Assembly (NCBI GenBank): GCA_037447655.1
Contig: JBBHKE010000407.1
Span: 20,829 to 84,828, forward strand
Direction of reading: 5' to 3'
DNA: 64,000 bases
From: Zygnema cylindricum
Lineage: Eukaryota > Streptophyta > Zygnematophyceae > Zygnematales > Zygnemataceae
A program made the translations under genes and the position numbers. This document shows, piece by piece, positions 31,611 through 43,196 of the stretch. Each line of letters starts with the position of its first letter. Positions within the stretch are counted from its first letter, which is position 1. Below the pieces are notes generated by a model. That model saw only the letters and a program-made list of their open reading frames with translations, was not told the origin of the DNA and made no database searches.

Positions 31611-33819
31611 ACAACTCCAATTACCTCTAAACTCTGTATGGTGTCGAGACTTCCAAAATTTTTAAATGGTCTAAATCAAACACCGAGAACGTGGTACTTG
31701 CGGCAACATACAGTTTTTTATACAACGACATACGGGTTTGAGATTACAATTTTGTTCGCGGATTCTGGAGTATGTATAATATTTTCAGTTCATCACATAC
31801 AAGAAACGACATTTTACAATGACGGATTTAAGGAAAGTCAAATGTACTTTGGGAATTGAGGTTTTTCGAGATGTTTTTTGGATGCACCAAGCTTAATCAA
31901 GAGCAATACTACAAAGGAGGTAATAGCACATATTTCTACATCCAACGCTAAACCCCTTTGGACTCCAAAGGACTGGAAAGAGCAACATTCTAAATCTTAA
32001 GATTTGAAAAATTCAATTGAAAAAATTTCGAAAAAAAAAATAATTGAAGTTAAAAAAAAAATTAGAGTTGGTTATAGATGTACAAGTTGTATTGGTTTGG
32101 ATTATGGATGCTTACTAAATTTCTAAATTGACAAAGCCAAAAGGGAGAGGATGATACATAGAATGTAGTGCGTTTTACGAATTGGATTGACTATGCCCTA
32201 CAAAAAATCATGAGATATTAGACTCTAACAGAAATATAGAGAACAATATTTTCTGTGGATAATCGGAAGCGATACGCATGACCTAATCAGAGCAGGATTC
32301 ACGGTTTTGAATGAGGGGGAAAAGAAACAAAAGTAGAAAGATAAAGGAAAAAAAAAGGGGAAGTGAGAGACATACAAAAAAGAAACAAGGAAAGGTAAGT
32401 GAAGAAACATAAAAGAAATGGTAGAAAAGGAGGAAAAGGTAAAAAATACATACAATACAATGTTCCACTTGATGGAGTTCAATGGCAATAACGGCATTAT
32501 CGGCCATCATGGCTCCATCGATGATAACGGAGTCAGTTTCGTGAATAAACATCCTGCAAACAAAAGAGAGAGGGAGAGAGACAGAGAGAAAATAGTAGAG
32601 GAGAGAGTTAATAGGTTGCAAAAGTTGTGAAAGGCAAGGATAGAAAGAGAAGAAAGGATGTATTCATGTGAGAGAAAGGGAGAGAGAGAGAGGGAGAGAG
32701 GGATAGGGAGAGGTAAGGGGTGCATCAACCTAAAACTGTAACATGAAACACAAAACAATAAATATTTTGGGAAAAAAAAAATCAAACAAACAAACACCTT
32801 ATATGTATTTTTTATTCGGGCAGCGGAAGATTTTTCAAGAACAGTTTCCCACTCCCTCCTGACATAGCCTGCCACCTGGCGCCAAGGGGGGGGGGTGTGT
32901 GGTGGGGTAAGGTTTATTAGGGTTATTTTAGGTTTTTTTTTTATGATTTTGTTTTTATGTTTTTTTTTTTTTAAATTGCTTTATTTCATATGGTTTTTGT
33001 TTTTAATGGTAAGGAAAAGTACAATATTAGAGTTGGATGTTTGGAACCGGACATTGTGGTTCAATAAGAAAACCTAATTATTTTGAAACTCCGAAAAACT
33101 CTTTTGATATTAAGTGAAAAAATTAAACATAAAAAAAATTCATCATAGACGACACGCTAGAGTACTTGTAGGTCAAAAGCAAAAACATTTCCCCTCAAAA
33201 TTGGACGATTAAAATTTTAAAAGATGCATCACAAAATGACCGAAAACAATTCAACAATATGATATCTCGACAGAAAATAAAGGTGGGTAAAATCATTCAA
33301 TTTATCAGCCGCAAATTAGAAATGGACATTGAAACAACAAGAGAAAAAAAAAAAAAAATCACAAAAATGTAAAATTTTAAGAAATTTGTGGAGCTTCAAA
33401 GATTGTAACTGTAAATGAATAAACTGTTTATAAATCACGTTTTCAATAAGCTTTTATGTTTCAAGTAACGTCCGAAAATTGCCCAAAAGATCCATTTGTT
33501 AAAGAATAGGTTATTTACAAATTGACAAAGAAAAAAGCATAATCCGATCGGACTCGTAATACAAATTTCTTAAGTATGCAAAAAATATGATTTCACCTTA
33601 AAATTTGTTAAATTCAACTTTGGCCGAAACAGCAAATATGTTTCGCTATAATAAGGGAAAAGCAAATGCAGGGAAGGAGAGACGAGGTGAGGTAAAGAAA
33701 GAGGAAAAGTGAGAAGAATTCACTCCCTTCTCTCCCCGCTCTCATAGTCCCCTTTCTCCTCCTCCTCCACAATTCCCCTCATTCATGTTTTCCCCTCATT
33801 ACTGTTAAGGGTAATTTCA
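31611..33819. other. Intergenic DNA, no gene recognised
   Basis: Holds AT-rich DNA, GA-rich low-complexity stretches (32560-32725), a G run at 32887 and poly-T runs at 32930-32970. Frames here have composition-driven translations with no domain. Confidence 0.5.
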
Positions 33820-33935
33820 CGTTATGTTTTTCTCTCCTGAATAAGTACGTTATGTTTTTTTCTCCTGAATAAGTACGTTATGTTTGTTTTTCTCTCCTGA
33901 ATAAGTACGTTATGTTTTTCTCTCCTGAATAAGTA
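33820..33935. repeat. Four tandem ~28-bp units
   Basis: CGTTATGTTTTTCTCTCCTG-AATAAGTA units start at 33820, 33848, 33876 and 33908 (periods 28, 28, 32, 28). Confidence 0.85.
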
Positions 33936-34330
33936 CGTCCACTTTACCTTTTTTTGTCCTAAGTGATAAATGCATCCACTTTAGGTTATTTTGTTGTAAG
34001 TGTAATTGACCGTATTCCAACCCTATTCCGCTTGTTAGTGCTTCGTCCACTTTTGCCTCTTTTATCCTAAATTCAACATGACCGTACTCCACTTATTCAA
34101 TTGCGGTCTTGTAAATAGTACGTTTTGTCTTATTCTTTCTTTTTCTTTCGTTGGTCAAACTTTGACTAATAGATTTGGTCTTTGTGTAGTCGCCTAAATC
34201 TACTTTGTGTAGCGTGGTATATCCACAGTAATTAGCATTTGATATTTTGTTTAAAAAGATATCGTCTCATAATGAAATTATCACTCGATCACAAAATTCC
34301 CAAATGCTTTGATTCTTTTTGTCTTTCGTT

Positions 34331-34560
34331 ATGGCGTCCAAAAATCCTAATCCTGTAGGTTATGGGTCAAACCACACAATCCAACAGTACGATGGTTCAA
34401 ATTTCTATCATTGGTCATTTTTTGCCATGCATCTTTTTAAGTTAGAAAAAATTGTGGATCTTTTCACTGGCGCATCTAAACCACCAGTCATTAATACTAC
34501 TGATGACGCATCGACAAAACAACCAAAACTAAGGAAATTGCGAAATGGAAAGAGGTAGAA
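34331..34560 (+). pseudogene. copia-type gag N-terminus, family 3, copy 1
   Basis: MASKNPNPVGYGSNH, then QQYDGSNFYHWSFFAMHLFK, matches the usual N-terminal gag pattern (Y-D-G-x-N-F-x-x-W). The leader before the ATG (tttgattctttttgtctttcg) is shared with the copy at 35182. The frame is lost after the K-x-R-K-L block at about 34555; the following 235 bp are unrelated. Confidence 0.65.
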
Positions 34561-34795
34561 CCATTGGAATTGAAATTTGTCGCTTACTACGCCAGCTTGC
34601 GGCAGCCGATTGCCATGTGTCCTTGCTTTTTGCAATAATTGCAAATGACAGACGGCGCCCACCCCCCCAAGTTAGTTTTGAGATTGGAAGCAAAGTACGC
34701 GGTGACGTGGGGAGGGTTAGATGCACAAAAAGACAAGATTTTTGTTTCTTCGTGCATTTATTTTGTACATAAAGCGTGAAAGGGGATTGAATTTT

Positions 34796-35156
34796 CAAGT
34801 TTGTCAAAAGATGAGATGAAAGGGGCAAAATATTATGTCAAGACCCTTAATAAAGTGGATAACAAATCTTCATCAGACAAATGGATGCCAATCATTCCAC
34901 ACTTTCATGGGAAGAGATCAATTGTATTTATCCAATTTTGCATCGTTTCCATCGTTTTCTTCATTAAATTGAAAAAAATGCGCTTTTAAATGCGAAGAGC
35001 CGCCCAACCAGCTTTTACGTACGTGGCCGTCAAACGAGACCAAGCATCGGCAACCGTGGGGGCGTCTCAAATGAGTCGCGTCTTTTCTATCGCTAGCGCC
35101 ACTACGAGGACGCGTACCCGTTTTCGTCATTGACTTTCCATTCCGCGGTTTCCTTA
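34796..35156 (-). repeat. Left arm of a ~360-bp inverted repeat (antisense gag)
   Basis: The plus strand here is a diverged reverse complement of 35392-35760: gtcaaaagatgagatgaaag; aaatcttcatcagacaa; gccgcccaacca; cggccgtcaaacgagaccaag; actttccattccg. The arm is an inverted copy of the central gag region of this family, and the loop is about 235 bp. Confidence 0.85.
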
Positions 35157-35181
35157 GCTTTGATTCTTTTTGTCTTTCATT

Positions 35182-35790
35182 ATGGCGTCCAACAATCCTA
35201 ATCCAATAGGTTATGGGCCAAACCACGCAACTTCTAATAACATCCAGAAGTTCGGTGGCTCAAATATACATGATTGGTCATTTTCTGCCATGCACCTTTT
35301 TAAGTTATAGAAAATTTGGGATCTTTTCACTGGCGCGACTAAACCACCAATCAAAAATACTCCTAATGATGTAGCGACAAAAACAACCCAAACTAAGGAA
35401 ATCACGGAATGGAAAGTTAAGGACGTAAACTCACACGAGCGCCTAGTTATGACGCTAACGACAAAAAAAACGCAACTCATTCGAGGCGCCCCCACGTCGG
35501 CCAACGCTTGGTCTCGTTTGACGGCCGCTTACGTACAAATTGGTTGGGCGGCTCATCGCATTCAAAAGCACGTTTTTTTAAATTTAATGAAAAAAACGAC
35601 GAAAACGATGTAAAAATGGATAAGTACGATTGATATCTTTTCACGGAAGTGCAAAATTATTGGCGTCCACTTGTCTGATGAAGATTTGAAATCCACTTTA
35701 CTAGGGGGCTTGCTATAATCTTTGCCCCTTTCATCTCATCTTTTGACAATCTTGATAATCTAATCTCTGTTCACGTTTTATGTACGAAAT
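35182..35790 (+). pseudogene. copia-type gag, family 3, copy 2
   Basis: It starts MASNNPNPIGYGPNHATS, then a W-S-F-S-A-M-H-L-F-K block. It continues through AWSRLTAAYVQIGWAAHRI and KIIGVHLSDEDLKSTLLGGL, the typical gag segment (S-D-E-D-L...LL-x-GLP) of UBN2-type copia gag. Stops interrupt it (TAG at about 35308). It ends at a solo LTR beginning at 35795. Confidence 0.7.
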
Positions 35791-35794
35791 TAAT

Positions 35795-36751
35795 TGTAAC
35801 AGTAATAGCGGATCGAACTTGTTTATAAAAGGGTATTTAGGAGTTATGATTATAGATTACTAAATTCGGTAAACGTTCGCGAAAGAATCACGCGATTTGG
35901 AGTTATAATTCAAAAGTTATAGCTATGGGTGTACTTAGGCGGTAGTGCGAGGTCTAAATAATAGCTGGGTACCATTGAAACGGGTTAAGGGTCAAATTAG
36001 TACCGAAATTTCGCGTGAACGTTTCATAAAGTTCTAATGAAACGTTCAGTATGCATGGTACTTCGTTTCGTACAATTTTTAGTACGAAGCGTCACTTTCA
36101 CTTAAGGGAATTTAGTAGGAAGTTTCACGTGTGAAATTTGTGACGCACGATCGTGAATTTGTGACGCGCGCTTTTGCACGTAAATGTTACGTAGTTAAAC
36201 GTAGCGTTTGATTGGTTAATAAAGTGTTAAGTAGTTAGTAAGAGATTTCGCACGTTTTTGCATTGGTCAGTCCGAGTCCTTGCTGATCAATGATTGGCCC
36301 AGGTAAAAGCCTGTTCAAACGGAGCTTTGACTCTGGCCTGGCTAGTCCACGGCGATGAGGGATAAATAGGGAAGTGTAAGAGGAGAGTAGACATCTTTTC
36401 CTTTGGAAAAGTTTGTGGAAATTTTGGCAGATCTTGGTCCTGAGCGATTAATACCAAATTGGAGAAAAGGCATTTTTGCATTGAAATCTCTTACTAAATA
36501 AATAGTATTTTAGTAGTTAAGAGATAGAATTATTAAGAGTGGAGAGTAAAGGAAACACTTTAATAAGAAGGGTTGAGCCACGAGGGCAAGAGACCAAGCT
36601 AATGTTATGTGGACAAAAGCTTCTTCTAATTTAAAGTTGATCCTTATGTGAGTGTTGTCCGATGTGGATGTGTATTTTCCAATGTGTGGAATGTGTGGTT
36701 GGGAATGTTTGTAGTAATGGGATTTTCTGAGAGGTACGAGATCCTGTTACA
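35795..36751 (+). repeat. Solo LTR with TGTAACAG/CTGTTACA ends
   Basis: 957 bp, with 8-bp inverted termini and TG...CA ends, a style common in plant gypsy LTRs. Its last ~160 bp (gagaccaagctaatgttatg ... gttaca) recur at 51805-51967 and 55053-55214, ending at the same CA, which supports the right boundary. No clear target duplication (TTAAT against TCTGC). Strand is assumed. Confidence 0.6.
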
Positions 36752-36809
36752 TCTGCGAAACCTTATATAGGCGCCGTGTATGTCTCAATTTTTTTTTGTC
36801 CGTTCGCAG

Positions 36810-37370
36810 AATGGACCGCCGTACCGCTGGCACGATGTAGTGTTGCCGCCCGTCGCTGTGCAAACCGATATACCGCTGACATTAATCCACGCTGCCGCCC
36901 GCCCGCTGGCGTAATGCTACGTTGCTGGCGCTGGCGTAATTCTACACTAGTGGCCTCTGGCGTAATTCTACGTTGTCGGTTGCTGGCGTAAGTATACTCT
37001 GCCGCCCGCCAACAGGCAATTTTCTACGCTGCCGGCCGCAACGTGATTCTACATTGCCGTCGGCTTGCGTAATTATAACCTGACGCTCGCTCGCGTAATT
37101 CTACGATGTCGGCAGCTGGCGTAATTCTACATTGCCGTTGGCTGGCGTAATTCTACGCCGCTCTCTGCTGGCTTTATTCTACGCTACCGGCAGCTGGCGT
37201 AATTCTACGCTGGCCCCTGTTGGCGTAATTCTACGTCGCCTTGCGTCAACATTACATACCGCCATACATACCGGCGTAGCTGGCACAATGTAACGTTGCC
37301 GTGCAATCGTCCGCAAAACAGATCGTCGTATCGCTGGCGTAATGCATTGTTGCCGCCCGCCAGTATCTAC
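36810..37370. repeat. GC-rich minisatellite, 'ctggcgtaattctacg' units
   Basis: About 20 diverged units of roughly 25-35 bp, each with a core GCTGGCGTAATTCTACG followed by TTGCCG/CTGCCG. The unit length varies, so exact period analysis is needed. It is the most GC-rich stretch of the window. Confidence 0.85.
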
Positions 37371-38025
37371 GAACGACCACTGCCAATACTGTAAAAAGAA
37401 ACACTTTTCATTTTACACATTTGTAGAATTCGAAACAACATAAAATAAGTACGCTTATTCGACCTGAAAAGTAATTGGCTGAACAGTACAACTTTGGTCT
37501 GGCTAAACTTTGGAACGGCCTTGCCATCTCGGCTCGACTAACGCCTCAACCTACAAGTGTTCAAAGACAATATTACTTAGGTAAGTTGATTTGTATGCTG
37601 ATGTACGTTATAAAGCTGTGACTACACAAAAACGACTTTTTGTTGTTTCCAAGTGGTGAAAATTTGTATGAGGTTCTTAAAAAATGATTTTTCTGTTTCC
37701 AAGTGGGATTTGTTCATGAAAATGGTGCAAAAGGTGTAGATATGAGTATCGTAATTTAATTCACTCAACGTACGAAAAACCATTTTTGTTTTTTGAAATA
37801 GTTTGTGATGTGTTTGTGTTGTTGCTTTGAATAATGTTATGTTTCATGTTATGAAGTGTGTTTTCTATAGAAGTATGCTTTTCAGTTAAACATGAACCGT
37901 AAAAGTTAATTTGCACATAGAATGCATGATAGTACGGAAAAGAAATTTGGGTTTAATAATAGAAAGATAGTATCATGTTTTCAAATTGTTAATTAAATCG
38001 TGTTATGGTCGATGGTGTATCATGG
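37371..38025. other. Intergenic DNA, no gene recognised
   Basis: AT-rich, ends in CATGG, the left target duplication of element F. Confidence 0.6.
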
Positions 38026-39024
38026 TGTTGAAATAAAAAATCTTAATACTCACTAAACAGAGCTATGAGGAGAGACCAAGTACTTATAATATTTTTGGTC
38101 TAGATAAGTTGTAATACTTACCTCATTTAGTGTGACAGTAGTAATAGTACTTTTGAAGTGTATTGTACTTCTACAGGGACACGCGTCAGAAAAAATAAAC
38201 ATCATACGGGTTTTTCGGGAAAGCGCCGACACACTTTACCACGCGTCACACATCAAACCAATACTGTTGAAGAATCAGACGGACGGAGACTGAACCGATT
38301 GTCCGCGAAGATAGTGGTACAACATTCAACAACGACCATAGATGCGAATCGAGTGAACAGACGAGATTCACGTGGGACCACAAATGACTCATCACTTTGT
38401 ACGATCTCAGGTGACTTGGAGCACTTGATCAACAGTCGGCTGGACGCTATTATCCACTGCTGACTAAGCACCCTGAACACTACTGTACGGGAATCTATTT
38501 GCATATCTGAAACACAATAGTTTTTACTTAGCGGATTAGAATGTAGTGTTCCACTAAGTATATTTTGTTTAGTAGTCAAATAGGGTTTGGACATACTCAC
38601 AGTACAAATAGTGTACTAATTCAGTACCTTGTCGTAGTGTAGTACAGCACTCCTGTTCCAGGTGTAGACATCGGACTAGTTAGTTTTCAGTAAATACTCT
38701 CTGTGAGTATAAAGTTAGGACTTAGCCAAAATTGTAATTATCCAGTATTGAGATCTAACTCTCTAAGTGACAGTTTTTGGGAAACTTCCAAGTGTTGTAT
38801 CTTATGCTATACTGGTTGAATTGGGCTGCAATTTTGGGAATTGTCAGACTGCATGTGATACTGTATTATTGTGGAATTTGGTGATATTTGGAAATTGTGA
38901 GCAATTTTTGTGTATCATCAAAGTTGGTTGTTTGATAGGATTTCTGGTAGCTTTTGCTAAAGTCTATGTCTACATCCCCTACTACTGGTGGACCTCCACC
39001 TGCAACTTTGGTTGTAGAACAACA
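38026..39024 (+). repeat. 5' LTR of element F
   Basis: TGTTGAAATAAAAAATC...GTAGAACAACA. The gag ATG at 38966 lies 59 nt before the LTR end and encodes MSTSPTTGGPPPATLVVEQ. No tRNA-like module was seen in this LTR family. Confidence 0.9.
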
Positions 39025-42000
39025 TGTTATGGGCCTTTCGTCCAAAATTCCTGTCTTCAACGGCTAAAAGTATGCATACTGGGCAGCTATAGTTGAATCA
39101 TCTTTTGAAACTGCTGACTTGATGGGGGTCTTAGATGGATCTCTTGCTCAAACGGATCCGAGCTGGGCTAAGAAGAACTCTCTCGCTCGAAACAATTTGA
39201 TTCTTTGCATCTCAAAGAGTCTGGTTATATCTCGACTCAAGATGAAAAAGGCGAGCGAGATTTGGACTTCACTGAAAAATTCTCACGAAAAGGCTAACAT
39301 CCAGGAGGAGCTTCTGGTGGGTGGCGGATCTGGGACTACAAAATACTCGGGGGGGTCTATGACCAAGTATTGTGATAAGTTTAGGGAACTCATCGATGCA
39401 CACTCTTCAGCAGGTGGAACTTTTCTAGAGTTCTAGCAAGCTGCTTTACTTATTAGAGGTCTCCCTAGTCATATGAAGGGAGTGTCCGCAACTTTTGAAA
39501 GGGCATAGTAAGTCTAGCTGGACTTTTCAGTTAGCTAACAATCTTATACTCGAAGAAGAGTCTACAAGTAAGGTCCTTGATGGTGAAAAGAAAGTAGAGG
39601 CTTTTAGTACAGACTTTGACAGAAAAATTCAGTTTAATTAGAACAAAAACCAATTTAACCAGACTCAAAACCAGTTAAATCAGAATCAGAACCAGTTTAA
39701 TCAGGGCAGTCAAAGGCCAAATAGACAGTCTTCTAACGTTTGTTTTTACTGTTCTGCGAAGGGACATGGTTATAAGTACTGTCTAAAACTCAAAAAGGCA
39801 AATGAAACTAGTTTATACAGGCCCGGATGGCAACAAAGTCAGTTTCACCAAGGCTTTTCCGGCAATCCATCACGAGGGAATGCCCTTTTTTCAGCCTTTG
39901 CAGATGATGCAGATTCATCTCTGAGCTTCAATGATGAAGAGGATGCAGAGTTATTTGCTATGGCGGCAGCAATGGAGGGTCCCAAAAACGGTGGATGGAT
40001 CATGGACACAAGGGCATCGGCCCACATGTGCTTGGACAAAGCCATTTTTACAAATAAAAAAGCAAACTCATCCGAAAATAATCTACTATGCCTGTGGCAT
40101 GGGTGTCCAGTCATCGGCCCAGGGTGATGTATCTCTCATGGTAGATGTGGGGGAAAAGTCTGTAGAAAGAACTCTCCACAATGTTTTACATGTTCCAGAT
40201 TTTAAAAAGAATCTCTTTTTTACGTCTTTAGTAGAAAGTAAGGGTTTTGATGTCACCCTTAAAGGGGGGAGACAGGTTGTTAGTAAGTTAGGAAAAATAG
40301 CAATAACAGGAAAAAGAGATGCCAGTAAGATGTACAGGATGGACATAGCTGAATGCAAAGAAAAAGATGTTTTGTATTCCAGTGTGTCATCTGAAAATGA
40401 TTTATGGGATAAGAGGTTAAGACATATCAATTATGAAAGTTTGAGAAAAATGGTGAATGCTGGAAAAGTTAAGGGTGTTTCTCTCACATCTCAATCTGTA
40501 AAAACCTGCGATGGCTGCTCACTAGGCAAAATTCATAAATTGCCATTCCCACAAGAATCGCAAAACAGATCTACAAAAGTTCTACAGCTCGTTCATTCGA
40601 ATGTCGTCGACCCATCCCAAGTACCGTCGGCTTGAGGAGTACAGTACATGGTCACTTTCAGTGATGATTTCTCCAGGTACACAAAAGTCTATTTTATGAG
40701 GAACAATAGTGAAGTGTTCACTCACTTCAAGCACTATAATGTTATGGCTTAGAAACTACACGGAGTGCCAATCTTGGCGTTCAGATCGGATAATGGAGGT
40801 GAGTACACCTCTAACGAATTTAAGCAATTTCTACTTGATCAAGGTATAAGTCACAATCTGACGGTTCCATATACTCCTGAGCAGAATGGAGTTTCTGAAA
40901 GATTAAACAGGACACTAACAGAGGTTGCTAGGTCTATGTTTGCAGACAAGGGTATAGATCTGAAATTCTGGGCTGAAGCACTAAATTGTGCGGTCTATAT
41001 AAATAATAGAGTAGCATCCAGATCTGTCAGCACTACACCTTATGAGTTGTGGACAGGAAAGGTACCAGATGTTAGTCACTTTAAAGTGTTTGGGAGTAAG
41101 TGCTATATTTAAGATAACTCCCAAGATAAGTGGAAAATGGTAGCCAAAGGCTTAGCAGGAATTCTTTTGGGGTATGATGATAATGTAAAGGGGTATAGAG
41201 TGTATGTCTTAGATAAACAAAAAATCTTTGTGTCTCGAAATATTTAGATAAAAGATGAACATGACTCGGTTAATCTGTTCAAACTCACGGATGAGGCAAC
41301 AAAAAAACAAAAAACAAGAGTATGTCATCTTTCACCATCAACAACACGTGTATTTTTCGCTGCAACACCCTCCCATAACACCTTCTGCTACTACACCGCT
41401 TGTTCCTGCTACGGATGCTTCTCCACTTCATCAAACTCCGGAGGAACAGACTGTTACACCTTCGGATCCTGCGGCCGTTTCAGCACCACGAAATCGGAGA
41501 TTCCCGACCATTTCAGCCTCATAATTTTCGGGGGGGAGAAGATCTAGGAGTCGTCTGCAAACCGGTTCTCACTTTGCTTTTTCTACAGCACCAGGGGAGC
41601 CTATGACCATCAAAGAGGCCTTCTCATCACCGGAGAGAAACCACTGGATTGAGGTGGCCAACGATGAGATGAAGCCGATTATAGAGGCACAGACATAGGA
41701 GCTGGTGGACTTGCCTCCGGGGAGGAAAGCCATTGGAAGCAAGTGGGTCTTCAAAGTCAAAATGAATCCGGACAACACTATCGAAAGATATAAGGCCAAA
41801 ATTGTGGCAAAAGGGTACAACCAGAAAGAAGGTATTGACTTTGAGCAAACCTTCTCCCCAGTCGTCAAATTTTCCTACTGTTAAAATTGTTAAGTATAGC
41901 TGTTATAGAAAACATGGAAATTCATCAGATGGATGTTAAGACAACCTTTTTGCATGGAGAGTTAGAAGAAACTATTTATATGCAGCTGCCTGAAATGTAT

Positions 42001-43173
42001 GAAGAAAAAGGAAAAGAAATGTCAGTCTGTAAATTGATAAAATCTCTTTATGGGCTGAAACAAGCCCCTAGACAATGGAATCTAAAGCTAGATGAATTTG
42101 TGACTAGTCTAGGATTCAAAAGAATCAGCTCAGATCACTCAGTATATGTCTTACAAGGGGAAGATGGAATTATTTATATCGTTGTATATGTGGATGATCA
42201 TTTACTAATAAGCAAATCTATAGATGAAATAAACCGTATTAAAGCTGCTTAGAGGTCTAAGTTTGAAATGAAAGACCTCGGTGAGGCTAAATATATTTTG
42301 GGCATACCTGTTGAAAGAGACAAAGATAACAGATTGACTATGTTAACCCAAAAAGAAGCTATAGGGAACATGCTGGAAAAATTTGAGATGAAAGATGTGA
42401 ACGGATGTGTAACTCCCATGAAAGCTAGGCAGAAGTTGGAGGGAAGTGAATCAGACTCAGGCATAATGGTTAGTGAAAGCTTAAAGTCAGGGGAGGAAGA
42501 GTTTATGGCTACAAAGCCATACAGACAAGTAGTGGGAAGTCTTATTTATTTTATGAATTGTACGAGGCCTGACATCGATGCAGCTGTAAGAGTCTTAAGT
42601 AAGAGTCTTCAAAATCCTAAAAGAGCAGATTGGGAAGCAACAAAGAGGGTTCTGAGATACCTAGCAGGTACCCGAAACATCAAGCTTATACTCGGTGAAG
42701 GAGAGGTAAAATTACAGACTTGGAGCGATGCCAGCTATGGAGATATGCCAAGCTGGAAATCAACAACTGGTTTCGTTCTGAAAATTGGAAATGGAACTTG
42801 TTGTTGGAGCAGCAAATTACAGAAGGTCACGGCTCAGTCCACAATGGAGTTGGAATATATGGCAGCCAACTCTGCCCTCAAGGAACTCATATGGGTTAAG
42901 GCCACTTTGCAGGAACTTGGGTATATGCAAACCGGTCCTCAGGTTATCTGGTGTGACAATCAGGCAGCAATTGCCATTGCCTCCAACCCTAGTCATCATT
43001 TCAAAAGCAAACACATGGATGTCAGACTACACTTTGTGAGAGAAAATGTGCTTGCAAGAGTGATAAAAAAGAGTTATTTACCGGATGAAGAGATGGTGGC
43101 TAATATGATGACTAAAGCTCTTCCAGCTCCTAAGTTGAAGTATTGCAGAGAGTCTGTTGGGTTAAGTGAGTAA
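38966..43173 (+). pseudogene. Element F gag-pol polyprotein
   Basis: Gag starts inside the LTR and crosses the primer site (HVMGLSSKIPVFNG). The zinc knuckle CFYCSAKGHGYKYC (about 39740-39782) is intact. The protease motif DSGAS reads DTRAS (about 40004). In the integrase the first zinc His is Asp (DLWDKRLRHINYES), and the first catalytic Asp is Asn (LVHSNVVDP); RSDNGGEYTSNEF and the Glu of SERLNRT are kept. Reverse transcriptase 41887-43173 has MDVKTTFLHGELEE, YGLKQAP, YVDDHLL. RNase H has WSDASYGD, CCWSSKLQK and WCDNQAAIAIA, and ends KLKYCRESVGLSE. Stops include TAG at 40750 and at 41696 (Trp of T-W-E-L). Confidence 0.9.
39025..39035 (+). other. Primer binding site of element F (decayed or variant)
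   Basis: TGTTATGGGCC shares GTTATGGGCC with the half-tRNA-iMet sites of the other elements, then diverges. Confidence 0.55.
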
Positions 43174-43196
43174 GCGAGTCTAAAGATTTAGGGGAG

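Noticed and set aside
32225-32875. Overlapping hydrophobic frames as membrane proteins
   Set aside because: They arise from GA/CT low-complexity DNA; all six frames are biased and no start or family signal exists.
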